Positions 29,642 through 39,282 of a stretch of DNA of 64,000 nucleotides are shown piece after piece (the stretch's first letter is position 1; every line of letters starts with the position of its first letter). The notes below the pieces were generated by a model, which searched no databases, was not told where the DNA came from, and was given only the letters and a program-made list of their open reading frames with translations. The translations under genes and the position numbers were made by a program. The DNA is from Bradyrhizobium ottawaense (GTDB lineage: Bacteria > Pseudomonadota > Alphaproteobacteria > Rhizobiales > Xanthobacteraceae). Where the stretch lies: the NCBI RefSeq assembly GCF_002278135.3, contig NZ_CP029425.2:558001-622000 (forward strand). Reading direction: 5' to 3'.

Positions 29642-32600
29642 TTGACGCGAGAGATCAGGTTCATTGAGTTAAACCGGACGTTCCACGAGCTCTCTCAGCA
29701 CGCAGGAAAGAGCGATGACGTCGATCTCTCGCAAGTTTTCCACGTGAGGAGCAATCTCGGGTGGGCCGATGTTTTGCAAATGCCGCGAGCAGTAATCCTT
29801 TCGGAAGCTGGCTCGGGCAAAACTCAAGAAATCCGCAACGTGGCCTCGCGGCTTCGAGCGGAAGGGAAAGCTGCATTCTTCTTGCGGCTCGAATTGATTC
29901 CAGAAGACTTCGACATCGCTTTCGAAGTTGGATCAATAGAATTGTTCGATAATTGGGTTTCTTCGTCAGAAACTGGCTGGCTATTGTTAGATTCAGTTGA
30001 TGAGGCTCGCCTTCGCAGTCCGCTTGATTTTGAACGATCGGTCCGTCGGCTGGGGAAGCTCATCGAAAAAGCTAAAGCGCGGTCCCACATTATTCTCACC
30101 GGGCGTACGCACGCTTGGCGACCGAAAACCGACGTTGATCTATGCGAGCGACATATTGGTTTTCTCCCTCAAGCGTGCGCCATAGCAGGTGAGGAGACAG
30201 CTGCGACTGCTGAAACGGAAGTTGCAGTTGAAGATGATTTTGAATTGAGCAAGCAGGAAGAGCCGAGCAATCGAAAATTTCGCATTATTGCCTTGGATGA
30301 CTTATCCCAAGATCAGGTCAAGATATTCGCAGAGGCTAAGGGCGTTGCAGACGTCGGCAATTTCGTCAGAGAAATTGAGAGAGTTGACGCGTGGTCATCT
30401 ACGACGCGCCCGCAAGATTTAGAAGATGTGATTGTCCTATGGAATGATAAAGGAGAGATCGGAAATCGTCTTCAAGTCATGAAAAATAGCACGGCACGAC
30501 GCCTCTCCGAGCGTGATCAACCGCGAGCGGAGGCTCAACCGCTTTCTGATGACCGCGCCTTAGAAGGAGCCAAGCTTATCGCCGGTGCAGCCACCTTAGG
30601 TCAGACACAAGTCATACGGGTCCCAGATGGCGCCAGCAACACGGCTGGCCTGTCTGCGAAAGAGGTGTTGCCTGGCTGGGGAGACGATGAGATTGCGGCG
30701 CTACTATCGCGCCCCATGTTTGACGACGCAATTTACGGGGTTGTTCGTTTTCACCATCGCTCGGCGCGCGAATATTTGACGGCCGTTTGGTTAAAGCAGC
30801 TTCTGGACCGTCCTGCATCGAGAAAGGCAGTGGAGGATCTCCTTTTCAAAACGATATATGGGATAGAAGTTGTCGTTCCAACGATGAGGCCAGTGTTGCC
30901 GTGGCTCGCGATCTTCGATGATAAGATCAGGGAACGCGTCCGGAATTTAGCGCCAGAAGTCATCGTCGAAGGAGGTGATCCTAATTCTTTGCCACTGCCA
31001 ACACGCAGAGAAATTCTGGACGAAATCTGCGCGAAAATTGCGCAGGAACGCGTCGTTCATTCAGCGACCGAATACTCAGCTGTTCAACGTTTCGCGCAAG
31101 CAGACATAGCTGAAGATATTCGCCGCCTTCTGAAGCAGTATGCATCAAACGATGCCGTGACGGGCTTTCTCACTCGGATGATATGGCTGGGAAGGCTGCA
31201 ATCGCTTCAGCTTGAGGCTCAGCAGGTCGCTCTTTCCAGATCAGCCTCCCGGTATACAAGGATTTCCGCCATTCGTGCGGTTCGGGAGGTTGGCACCGAG
31301 GTGGACCTTGCGAATGTTCGGCAGGCGTTTCTACTGGAATCTCCGCGTTTGGATCGTGATTGGCTCGGCGAGCTTGTAACCGACTTACCGCCTAGCGCCG
31401 ACAATGTCGTCTGGGTGCTCTCTGCTATAGAGAAAGCGAAGGATAAGGAGCCATATTCAGTTGATCGCCTCACAGATGCGTTGACGTCGTTTTCGGACGC
31501 GGCCGATTTGCGCCTTTTGTCCGCTCTCCTTGACGGCATCGTTAAGCTCTTTGACACGCCCCCTTATATCGAACGGGGATACTGTGAAGTATCCCAGCGC
31601 TACTCTTGGATCATGAAGGCTGCGGCTCACGCGGTCGAACGTCTCATTTCTGCGAAGGATCCTGCGGCGTTGCACTGGCGCAGTTTGGAGACTCTTCGAA
31701 AATTCCGAGCGGTCCGTGAATGGGGTGAAGAAGCGAAAGAGATTAAGGTCGGGTTTGGCAAAACGGTTCCCGGTTGGCTTGAACTCAACGATGCTTCGTT
31801 TTGGCATGACATCGCCGAAACAAGAAAGGTTACCACGCGAAAAAAAGATGAGCCGTTAACCGACTTTTGGCCGGCTTGTGTCTTTGGTGCGTTTTGGAAG
31901 TTTAACGCAGGCGATTTCGACCGTGTTTGCGAGTGGATTGAAAACCGCTCCGAACCCGACGACCGCTTGGTCGCGCTTTCCCTTGCTTTTTCAATCTACG
32001 CAGAAAATGACAAGCCGAGAGCTTGGCGCGAGAGGTTGAAGCAGATATGCGCGCGCGACGAAGCGCTGAAGGCGAAGTTGGTGCAGCTGACCACGCCCTC
32101 TCCTGAAGCCCTAAGGTATCGCCAGGAGGAGCGCCGATGGAAGCGTCGCGCTGATGCTCGGAAACAGAAGGAGCTTGACCAATTTGCGAAAAACGTAGCT
32201 TACGCACAGGGAAACCTAGATTTCATCCGAGACCCTAAGTTTCCAAGCGCCGACGATCTCTCGCAATTGCAGTGGTATTTGCACCACTTCATCCGTGAAC
32301 AAAGTGAAGGAAATTCGTCCAAATGGACGGAGGGGCGATGGCGCGAACTTATTCCGTCGTTTGGTCGGGATGTCGCCGAGGCATACCGGGATGGAGCCAT
32401 AAATTATTGGCGAAAGTATCACCCCGTCCTTCGGTCTGAAGGAGCCACGCCAAATCAGACGTCGAATAAAGTGATTTTTGGTTTGACGGGTCTAGCGATC
32501 GAGTTGCGAGAGTATCCTGACACCCTGCGCACTTTGATGCCCGAACAGGTGACGCGCGCGACTCGGTACGCAGTTCATGAATTAAACGGGTTCCCCGCTT

Positions 32601-33964
32601 GGTTCGCTGATCTCTATGCGCATTCTCGAGCAGATGTCTTAAAAGTCATTTTGGGCGAAATCGATTGGGAGCTGAAATCCGGTTCGCCCGAATCCAATAC
32701 CAACTATGTTTTGAGCGACATAAGTTGGTCCGCAGAATGGGCATGGAACGACATTGCGCCCGAGCTGTTTGACAGGCTTCAAAAATTCGAGCCGAAAAAT
32801 GCTTCGCAGCTTCATCATATCATAAAAATTATGCAGGGATCGAGCATTGCTGACGCTGATATTGCACGCTTGGCCGCATCGAAGGTCAATGATGAGAATA
32901 ATCGCCATATGGCCGATTGGTTCGCTGTGTGGGTTGGTGTAGACCCAGGCAAAGCAATTCCCGCATTGTCGGAAAAACTAAGAAAAGAGACGGAGGTCGA
33001 AAAACGTACGCTACTTGCTATGCATTTTGTGACAAAGCTTTGGGGTGGACGACGTTCGGAAACGTTCGGCGCCCGAAGTGCATTCCGTACACCGGCGCAT
33101 TTAGAGGCTTTGTACGAAGTCATGCATGAATGCATTCGAGTGCAAGAGGACATCGAACGCGCAAGCGGGGTCGCGTATTCTCCCGAGTTACGTGACGATG
33201 CACAAGATGGACGCAATCGAATATTGAACGAGCTGGTTAAGGTGCCCGGAAAGGAAGCATTCTTAGCGCTGCAAGCGATTGCTAAGGCACATCGTCAGCA
33301 TCCTTCGTTTCCCCACCTAGAAAATCTCTGCCGGCACCGAGCAGAGCAGGATGCCGATTTGCAGGCTTGGTCACCAGAAGCCGTCTGTGAGTTCAATGAA
33401 AGGCTTGACCGCACGCCTTCGACTCACCGCGAACTGGCGGACTTGGCGATGCTTCGCTTTCTCGATCTCAAAGATGAGCTGGAGAACGGAGACGACAGCA
33501 TTTCGACTGTGGTTCGCGCGATCGAGCAGGAAACGGTGTTGCGAAACTTTATTGGGCGCGAGCTGCGAGAGAAGGCGTTCGGTCGATACGCAATTCCTCA
33601 GGAGGAGCAATTCGCCGATGACAAGAAGCCGGACCTCCGCTTCCATGGGATGGGGTTCGATGCTCCAGTGCCTGTCGAGCTGAAGATCTCAGACAATTGG
33701 ACGGGACCGAAGCTGTTTGAGCGGCTCGAGAATCAATTAGCGGGCGATTATCTTAGGGACCGGCGCGGTGGCCGTGGCATTTTCCTTTTGGTGTATCGTG
33801 GAGAGAAAAAGGGGGGCTGGCAGATTCCTGGCGCGCGGAACTTCGTGAATTTCGATGAACTGGTCGCAGCGTTGCGAAGGCATTGGGCTTCTATTTCATC
33901 AAAGTTCGCGAACATCGATGACATCACAATTGTAGGAATCGATCTTACCAAAAGAAGTAATTAG
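29642..33964 (+). CDS. NACHT/STAND-like NTPase with C-terminal PD-(D/E)XK nuclease-like domain
   Basis: 1440 residues, alone between spacers. N-terminus: P-loop SEAGSGKT (residues 54-61) and Walker B LLLDSVDEA (114-122), then FHHRSAREYLTAVWL (370 onward), the motif that ends NACHT-type NTPase modules. Residues 450-1300 are helical and repeat-like without clear motifs. The C-terminus (1327-1440) has Asp1331 (KKPDLRF), Glu1346-x-Lys1348 (VPVELKIS) and QLAGDYLRD (1365 on), the pattern of PD-(D/E)XK nucleases. STAND NTPases with nuclease parts are phage sensors in Avs-type defence; here the nuclease is at the opposite end from usual. TTG 29642 is the longest start and has only a weak AGAAGG site. 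Codon use is A/T-richer than the core. The defence role is inferred. Confidence 0.8.
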   Translation: MTREIRFIELNRTFHELSQHAGKSDDVDLSQVFHVRSNLGWADVLQMPRAVILSEAGSGKTQEIRNVASRLRAEGKAAFFLRLELIPEDFDIAFEVGSIELFDNWVSSSETGWLLLDSVDEARLRSPLDFERSVRRLGKLIEKAKARSHIILTGRTHAWRPKTDVDLCERHIGFLPQACAIAGEETAATAETEVAVEDDFELSKQEEPSNRKFRIIALDDLSQDQVKIFAEAKGVADVGNFVREIERVDAWSSTTRPQDLEDVIVLWNDKGEIGNRLQVMKNSTARRLSERDQPRAEAQPLSDDRALEGAKLIAGAATLGQTQVIRVPDGASNTAGLSAKEVLPGWGDDEIAALLSRPMFDDAIYGVVRFHHRSAREYLTAVWLKQLLDRPASRKAVEDLLFKTIYGIEVVVPTMRPVLPWLAIFDDKIRERVRNLAPEVIVEGGDPNSLPLPTRREILDEICAKIAQERVVHSATEYSAVQRFAQADIAEDIRRLLKQYASNDAVTGFLTRMIWLGRLQSLQLEAQQVALSRSASRYTRISAIRAVREVGTEVDLANVRQAFLLESPRLDRDWLGELVTDLPPSADNVVWVLSAIEKAKDKEPYSVDRLTDALTSFSDAADLRLLSALLDGIVKLFDTPPYIERGYCEVSQRYSWIMKAAAHAVERLISAKDPAALHWRSLETLRKFRAVREWGEEAKEIKVGFGKTVPGWLELNDASFWHDIAETRKVTTRKKDEPLTDFWPACVFGAFWKFNAGDFDRVCEWIENRSEPDDRLVALSLAFSIYAENDKPRAWRERLKQICARDEALKAKLVQLTTPSPEALRYRQEERRWKRRADARKQKELDQFAKNVAYAQGNLDFIRDPKFPSADDLSQLQWYLHHFIREQSEGNSSKWTEGRWRELIPSFGRDVAEAYRDGAINYWRKYHPVLRSEGATPNQTSNKVIFGLTGLAIELREYPDTLRTLMPEQVTRATRYAVHELNGFPAWFADLYAHSRADVLKVILGEIDWELKSGSPESNTNYVLSDISWSAEWAWNDIAPELFDRLQKFEPKNASQLHHIIKIMQGSSIADADIARLAASKVNDENNRHMADWFAVWVGVDPGKAIPALSEKLRKETEVEKRTLLAMHFVTKLWGGRRSETFGARSAFRTPAHLEALYEVMHECIRVQEDIERASGVAYSPELRDDAQDGRNRILNELVKVPGKEAFLALQAIAKAHRQHPSFPHLENLCRHRAEQDADLQAWSPEAVCEFNERLDRTPSTHRELADLAMLRFLDLKDELENGDDSISTVVRAIEQETVLRNFIGRELREKAFGRYAIPQEEQFADDKKPDLRFHGMGFDAPVPVELKISDNWTGPKLFERLENQLAGDYLRDRRGGRGIFLLVYRGEKKGGWQIPGARNFVNFDELVAALRRHWASISSKFANIDDITIVGIDLTKRSN

Positions 33965-34067
33965 GGTGCGCCGCAGTGGCGTGACAGAGTTCAGGCAGCA
34001 TGTTTCACCGGCAACGATGCGGAAATCCGCGGCCCGCTCGAAACCACTCCCATATATGTGGGGAGCT

Positions 34068-34529
34068 TTAGCGCGCTCTAGCTTTCCGAGCAGATGAGCT
34101 GATCAGAACCTGCTGCTCATCCCACTCAGCGGGGATGGATTTAAACAGCTGCGCCAGCTCGAGGCCGTCAGGCTGCAGGCCGTTCAGGATGGCTTCGGTG
34201 ATGGCCGGCGAGAGCAGCGTCAGCCGAAGCACGCGGGAAAGATAGGACTCGTTGATCTTCTCCGCCTTGGCGAGGTCGCGCACCGTGGTGAACATGTTGG
34301 ACTCGAGCATGTTGCGCCAGCGATGCGCTCGCACCACCGCTTTGATCAGCGTGTTGTCTACCTGGGGCTTTTCGGGCGCCCAAACATCGACATTGGCAGG
34401 CGTGACTACGCGCTTACGTCCACCCGATCGTTGCAATGAAAACGGGATGCTCACGACCATGGTTCTGCCGTCGCGGCTAAGCTTGGGTTGCCCGATAGGG
34501 CCGAGGTTAAGGGTGGTCGGTCGGTTCAT
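34068..34529 (-). CDS. Small recombinase-associated DNA-binding protein
   Basis: 153 residues, with a likely helix-turn-helix in TVRDLAKAEKINESYLSRVL, the pattern also seen in ParB-like proteins. It overlaps the serine recombinase by ATGA, so the two are translated together. Proteins of this type regularly follow DUF2924 and recombinase genes in rhizobial mobile modules. Its exact role (accessory factor or regulator) is unknown. Confidence 0.75.
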   Translation of the reverse strand: MNRPTTLNLGPIGQPKLSRDGRTMVVSIPFSLQRSGGRKRVVTPANVDVWAPEKPQVDNTLIKAVVRAHRWRNMLESNMFTTVRDLAKAEKINESYLSRVLRLTLLSPAITEAILNGLQPDGLELAQLFKSIPAEWDEQQVLISSSARKARAR

Positions 34530-35905
34530 TCGGCGGCCTGCTGGAAGGGCTGAGGCTGCAATTCGGAGGAGAGCGATGTCAGGCCCTGGATCTTCAAGGT
34601 GATGTCCATTCGCTCGGCGTGCACGTCGATGCGCTCGACGAGCAACGCGACGATCCGTGCCTGTTCTGTCGGGAACAGCTCATCCCAAAGCGCGTCAAAG
34701 CCAAGCAGGGCGCTACGCACCTCCGCCTCGTTGACCTCCGCGGATTGGTTGCGGAGAGCACGCCAGGTTTGAATGATGACTTCGGGTGTTTGCAGCAACC
34801 GTCGCACCTGATCGATGATGATGCGCTCCAACTCAGCGGCGGGGACCAATTTGACGGGACAATCCGATCGACCCTGCTTCATCGCGGTCTGGCTGATGTA
34901 ATAGCGATAAAGCCTGCCCGACTTCCGGGTGTGGGTTGGCGACATCGCTGCACCGTCCGGACCGAACAACAGACCTTTCAGCAGGGCAGGTGATTGTGCC
35001 CGGCTATTGTTGGCCCGCTTGCGCGGGCTCTCCTGGAGGATGGCGTGGACCTGATCCCAGAGCTTCTGATCGATGATTGCTTCGTGCTCACCTGGATATG
35101 AGGTGCCCTTATGAACGGCCTCGCCAAGATAGACCCTGTTGTGAAGGATCTTGTACAGCACCCCCTTGTCCAGGAGCTGTCCGTACCGCGTGCGTTCGTC
35201 GGCCGCAACGAGCTCGCGGGCCAGCAGGGTCGCGGACTTGAGCTGGACGAAGCGACGAAAAATGGACCGAACCCGTTCTGCATCGACTTCATGAATGAGC
35301 AATTTGCGGTCACGGACTTCATAACCGAGCGGCGTCCACCCTCCCATCCATTTGCCGCGCTTGCGAGATGCCGCAACCTTGTCGCGGATGCGCTCTCCGA
35401 TCAGCTCGCGCTCGAACTGGGCAAAAGTCACGAGGATGTTGAGGGCCATGCGGCCCATGGCGTCCTTGGTATTGAACGATTGGGTGACAGAGACGAACGT
35501 CACCCCATGGCGTTCAAAGAGCTCCACAAGGTTGAGGAAGTCGAGCATCGACCGCGACAGTCGGTCGATTTTGTAGACGATAATGACGTCTATCTTGCCG
35601 GCTTGGACGGCAGCGACAAGCCGCTTAAGGGCCGGCCGTTCAAGGGTACCACCTGAAAAGCCGCCATCATCGTAGCGATCGGAAACCGCCGTCCAGCCCT
35701 CGGCTCGCTGGCTGACGATGTAAGCCTCACAAGACTCTCTCTGAGCGTCGAGCGAGTTGAAGTCCATGTCGAGGCCTTCCTCGCTGGACTTGCGGGTATA
35801 GACGGCGCAGCGGACCTTACGGACGCCAGGGCGCCCTGGGGCTGCGTTCTCACGGGAGTTGGCGAACAAGGAAGCTCGGCCCTTTTGAGTCTTGCGGGAG
35901 TTCAT
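34526..35905 (-). CDS. Large serine recombinase (resolvase family)
   Basis: 459 residues. N-terminal catalytic domain: AVYTRKSSEEGLDMDFNSLD with the active Ser in the first helix region, then VIIVYKIDRLSRSMLDFLNL and ALNILVTFAQFERELIGERI. The Recombinase domain (GGWTPLGYEVRDRKLLI) and a zinc-ribbon-like part follow, but there are few cysteines. Start ATG 35905 overlaps the DUF2924 stop (ATGA), which fixes it better than the upstream codon at 35950. It catalyses site-specific integration, excision or inversion of DNA. Confidence 0.93.
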   Translation of the reverse strand: MNSRKTQKGRASLFANSRENAAPGRPGVRKVRCAVYTRKSSEEGLDMDFNSLDAQRESCEAYIVSQRAEGWTAVSDRYDDGGFSGGTLERPALKRLVAAVQAGKIDVIIVYKIDRLSRSMLDFLNLVELFERHGVTFVSVTQSFNTKDAMGRMALNILVTFAQFERELIGERIRDKVAASRKRGKWMGGWTPLGYEVRDRKLLIHEVDAERVRSIFRRFVQLKSATLLARELVAADERTRYGQLLDKGVLYKILHNRVYLGEAVHKGTSYPGEHEAIIDQKLWDQVHAILQESPRKRANNSRAQSPALLKGLLFGPDGAAMSPTHTRKSGRLYRYYISQTAMKQGRSDCPVKLVPAAELERIIIDQVRRLLQTPEVIIQTWRALRNQSAEVNEAEVRSALLGFDALWDELFPTEQARIVALLVERIDVHAERMDITLKIQGLTSLSSELQPQPFQQAAE

Positions 35906-36345
35906 TTGCCAGCCGACTTTTTCAAGCCGAAGAAGACCCAGCCATTCCAATTTGTGCCGGTGATCTGGCGGGCAACCGAGGACAGGGACTTGTAGGGGCG
36001 GCCGAGATATTCGAAGTCATCGTGGCGAACGGTGACGCAGTGCTCCACACCCTCCCATTCGCGGATCAGCTTGGTCCCGGCAACGGGACGGAGAGGGGGA
36101 CGGGCCTTGCGGTCTGCCGGCTTCTGATTGGCATATTGCTCAGCCATGGCCTTGAGCCGTTCGGTCGTTTCCCGGCTCAAGCCGCCATAGGCCAATTCCT
36201 GAATGCGGTAGGCCAGCCGGCTCTCCAGGAAGCGGCGGTTATAGGCAGGGGGCTCAGTATCGAAAAGCTCGCGCCAGCGGGCCTTAAGGACGGGTGCGGA
36301 GGCGCCTTTCAGGGCCGCCAATTGCGACAAAATGGACGCTTTCAC
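35902..36345 (-). CDS. DUF2924 protein
   Basis: 147 residues with the family signature WRELFDTEPPAYNRRFLESR followed by LAYRIQELAYGGL. Found beside serine recombinases in many alphaproteobacterial islands, so probably a partner in their action; its biochemistry is unknown. It starts at GTG 36345, overlapping the stop of a 58-residue ORF (GTGA), and ends in ATGA with the recombinase. Confidence 0.9.
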   Translation of the reverse strand: MKASILSQLAALKGASAPVLKARWRELFDTEPPAYNRRFLESRLAYRIQELAYGGLSRETTERLKAMAEQYANQKPADRKARPPLRPVAGTKLIREWEGVEHCVTVRHDDFEYLGRPYKSLSSVARQITGTNWNGWVFFGLKKSAGK

Positions 36346-36518
36346 GGGGTAACTTCCTGGGCTTTGCGGGCCACATCACCCTCAGACTGCTCGCCACAGT
36401 CGAGCAGAGTTTTTGCCGCACAGCGGGTTTTTTGACTGGACTTTCGATCGGAAAGACGCTGGTGGGCGACCGCAAGAATGGCCGCAATTTCCCGGAGGTC
36501 GCTGTCCGAATCGGTCAT
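36342..36518 (-). CDS. 58-residue first gene of the recombinase module
   Basis: ATG 36518 to TGA 36342. The product starts MTDSDSDLREIAAILAVAHQ and contains three cysteines. The stop overlaps the DUF2924 start by GTGA, so with the two ATGA overlaps downstream four genes are coupled in a row. I know small ORFs at this place in related modules but no function. The coupling is the main support. Confidence 0.65.
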   Translation of the reverse strand: MTDSDSDLREIAAILAVAHQRLSDRKSSQKTRCAAKTLLDCGEQSEGDVARKAQEVTP

Positions 36519-36640
36519 GGACTGAGTCCCAAGTGGCTCAGACCGTGTACTCGACAGCTTTTTAGGGCGTCTCGGTTGAAAAATGGCAGTGAAAGGAAGA
36601 AGAATCGCTGTCTGTTGATTTGGAGATTCTCTCCCGAGTC

Positions 36641-37525
36641 ATGGCGGTCTCAAAATACATCGACTTCGTGGACCTCGTTGATGGGTGGTCGGAGCAAAGC
36701 GGTGAGCTTCCATTGCTCACCCTGCGCCGCATCTGCGACGGGGCGATCTCTGGCCATTTTCCAGAAGGAACATTTGTGCTGCCGAACGGCGAGCCGATCG
36801 ACCTTCTTGAGCTGTATTGGGCGATGAAAAGAGAGATCGGAGCGCACGCCCCGATCGATCGGGACTACGGAACTAAGCTCATCAATCGGATCATCGTTAG
36901 CAAGTCTGGGATACGCAGGTTCTGTGAACAACACGGGGTGGAGCTACCTCCCGGCGTCAGGTCATTAAAATCGAGCCTACGTCGTCTGGTGGGAAAGCCG
37001 CGACACCTCGGTCCTCCCGATTGTCCCGGTGGGCCCGCCGCTGCGGTCCGTCGAGAAGCGATCGACTGGGCGACGGCCGGCTTAGACACTTCGGAATATC
37101 TCATTGCAGCTGCACAGCATTCCATCGAAAGGGCGCCCGAACGCGAACTCGATCCTTGTCGCGACCATGGCCCAAAGATCGAAGCAGGTGACGAGCCCGG
37201 CCAACCCGCAAAGCCTGGCGAACACGGGCGCGAATGGAAGATCGTCGATACAGCGGCACGGCCTGCGTTCGAGGTAATCACTGAGCCAGTTCAAGTGTTT
37301 GACTCGCAGAGCAGGCGGAGCGCCGGCCGTCCTCCCGGTTCCGGCTCCTATCAAGCAGGTGATCTAGAGCTGGTCGAGGAGATGCGGGCTGATATCCTTG
37401 CAGGCAAACATACATCGATCGCCGCCGCGGCCCGGGCTCGAGTGTCGCGAGCAGCCGGGTTTGGCAGCGAGGCATCTAAGGAAAAGCGTCTTACAACGAG
37501 ATATTCCGAGCGCTATCCCGCCTGA
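36641..37525 (+). CDS. Hypothetical protein of mobile-element type
   Basis: About 294 residues from ATG 36641 (TTG 36620 is an alternative). N-terminal half: SKYIDFVDLVDGWSEQ and SGHFPEGTFVLPNGEP; the middle is low-complexity and charged; the C-terminus ends AAARARVSRAAGFGSEASKEKR then LTTRYSERYPA, a tail that I associate with proteins next to rhizobial recombinases. It is divergent from the recombinase module. No catalytic motif is seen. Confidence 0.6.
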   Translation: MAVSKYIDFVDLVDGWSEQSGELPLLTLRRICDGAISGHFPEGTFVLPNGEPIDLLELYWAMKREIGAHAPIDRDYGTKLINRIIVSKSGIRRFCEQHGVELPPGVRSLKSSLRRLVGKPRHLGPPDCPGGPAAAVRREAIDWATAGLDTSEYLIAAAQHSIERAPERELDPCRDHGPKIEAGDEPGQPAKPGEHGREWKIVDTAARPAFEVITEPVQVFDSQSRRSAGRPPGSGSYQAGDLELVEEMRADILAGKHTSIAAAARARVSRAAGFGSEASKEKRLTTRYSERYPA

Positions 37526-37652
37526 CCACCCGTTTATCTGCTTTTCTCCTCCATTTAACTTCCGAGACTGGGCGATCTTATCTTGGCTAGCTGTCGACGC
37601 GCTGGATCGCGGAATCGTCCGCCTGTAGGCCAGCGCCCAACAGCGCTGGCCG

Positions 37653-38501
37653 ATGCCTTTTCAAAAAAACGATATGCTGCTTGCCTTCAAGCACATTGCG
37701 ATGTCGGAACTGCTCAATGGTACCGAAAAGCAGTTCGCAGTTTTCTTAGTCGATAGCTTCAATCGGAAGACCGGCCGGTGTGATCCTTCGGAAGAAACTG
37801 CCGCCCACATTCTCAAATGCAGCACGCGGACGATCATCAGGGCTGGCAATCGCCTCGTGGAAGCCAAGTTGTTCCGTAAGCGCAAGCACGCAGGCAACCG
37901 GCACTGCAATAGCTACGAGCCGAACTGGGAAGCCTTTCGCGAGTTCGAACACCAGTACCAGCTCCGGCGCAAAAAGTGGGCTGCTCGCTTTGAGCGTCCA
38001 AACTTGTCGCCTTCACATTGCCAACCTTGTCACTCTCAGACTGACACTTTCGGCTCCTCAACCTGTCAATCGCGTCACAGTCAGCCCGACAACGATGTCA
38101 TACAAACCTCTTCCATCAACTCTATTGAAGGAATGGAGCCCACTAATCATATCTCATCAACCTTGCAGACCGACACTCGCAATGAACATCTCCCGCGCTG
38201 GAATAGAAGCAGGCTTAGCGATGAAGGAAAGGCTTCTGACGCCTTCGGTCGCCATAGCGGGCAGCGTATGAGTGCTGCAGCAGCGGCGGCGGAGGGGTCA
38301 GCCACTCTTAGGTGGAATAACGATCTACTGAATGAATTCCGCTCGACGCCAACGTTAGCCCTGATCGTGGATGCAATGGACCTTCCCATGCAAGAGACTG
38401 CGACGGCGGCAGAAATGAAACAGAGGGGAGGTGGAATGGCCTACATTATTGAAGAGCTTGTTGCTCGTGGGGTGTTGTACCGCAGCGGAGCTGGCCTCTG
38501 A
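37653..38501 (+). CDS. Helix-turn-helix protein, replication/phage-type
   Basis: 282 residues. The N-terminus is a winged helix (TEKQFAVFLVDSFNRKTGRC, DPSEETAAHILKCSTRTIIR) like those in plasmid or phage replication proteins. The middle is rich in Ser/His/Gln and probably disordered. The C-terminal 70 residues contain a helical segment. It is likely a DNA-binding protein of the mobile element; whether initiator or regulator is open. Confidence 0.7.
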   Translation: MPFQKNDMLLAFKHIAMSELLNGTEKQFAVFLVDSFNRKTGRCDPSEETAAHILKCSTRTIIRAGNRLVEAKLFRKRKHAGNRHCNSYEPNWEAFREFEHQYQLRRKKWAARFERPNLSPSHCQPCHSQTDTFGSSTCQSRHSQPDNDVIQTSSINSIEGMEPTNHISSTLQTDTRNEHLPRWNRSRLSDEGKASDAFGRHSGQRMSAAAAAAEGSATLRWNNDLLNEFRSTPTLALIVDAMDLPMQETATAAEMKQRGGGMAYIIEELVARGVLYRSGAGL

Positions 38502-38676
38502 GTGGACCAAATCTTTCAAAGGAGGCGCCGTGCGTTGACGGCTGCCTCGGGTGGCTGGCCCTGCTCTGTCCTAATCACTACAGGAAGCAGACATCTCGAT
38601 CTTCCAGGTTGAGGTCAGCCACGGATTTAAGAGCAGGTGTAAGCTGCCAGCGAGATCGTCTCCGAATGCGTCTTCC

Positions 38677-39282
38677 TCACAAGGCATGCAATGCATTTTG
38701 GACAATAGAAATAACGGCGTCGCCCGGCATTCGGCCGGTGGTGGGCAATCGTTCGGCTAAAGTTAGCACCGCCCGCCATACGTCGGTCTTATCCATTACG
38801 GTGCAAACTTCTTTAGATCGTTCCGCGAAAAGTCCTGTTGCCTCTGCCTCGTTCAAGCCGACCCGTTGACAAGTCTCAATGACCTTCTGGCGGTCATCGC
38901 TGCACCCGCCGTCATACCAGACCAATTCGAATGGGACGTTTGCAAATTTTGCTTGTGCCGCTGCTCCGGCAGCAATCTCGAAAAGCCGTACGCTCGCCCA
39001 TTCCAACGGATCGATGCCCATAAAAGAAAAGAGCTTGCGCCACTCCTCCACCGTCGGCCAAATGCCCTCCCGGATGCCTTCGCGCTCCCCAAATTCCTTT
39101 AGCCCGGGCATGTTGAGCGGTAGCTCGAACACGGAGCAGTGTGGACTGCCCCGGTCCATTTCTATCCAACGGATGGCGTTGTCATTGGTGATGCCTACAC
39201 GGCCTATCGAGAGAACGCGGGCAACGGCATGGCCAGACTCATGGACAGCAGTATCTCTCCTTGCACCCCCACCGAAATCCAT
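38677..39282 (-). CDS. Stand-alone FtsH-peptidase-like (M41) metalloprotease
   Basis: 201 residues. VHESGHAVA contains the HExxH zinc motif (His14, Glu15, His18), and the later GGCSDDRQKV region could supply the third ligand Asp as in FtsH. The AAA ATPase and membrane part of FtsH are missing, and the protein is too short to be a fragment with them. Small M41-like peptidases without ATPase occur in alphaproteobacterial islands. The target is unknown. No ribosome site is obvious at ATG 39282. Confidence 0.75.
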   Translation of the reverse strand: MDFGGGARRDTAVHESGHAVARVLSIGRVGITNDNAIRWIEMDRGSPHCSVFELPLNMPGLKEFGEREGIREGIWPTVEEWRKLFSFMGIDPLEWASVRLFEIAAGAAAQAKFANVPFELVWYDGGCSDDRQKVIETCQRVGLNEAEATGLFAERSKEVCTVMDKTDVWRAVLTLAERLPTTGRMPGDAVISIVQNALHAL

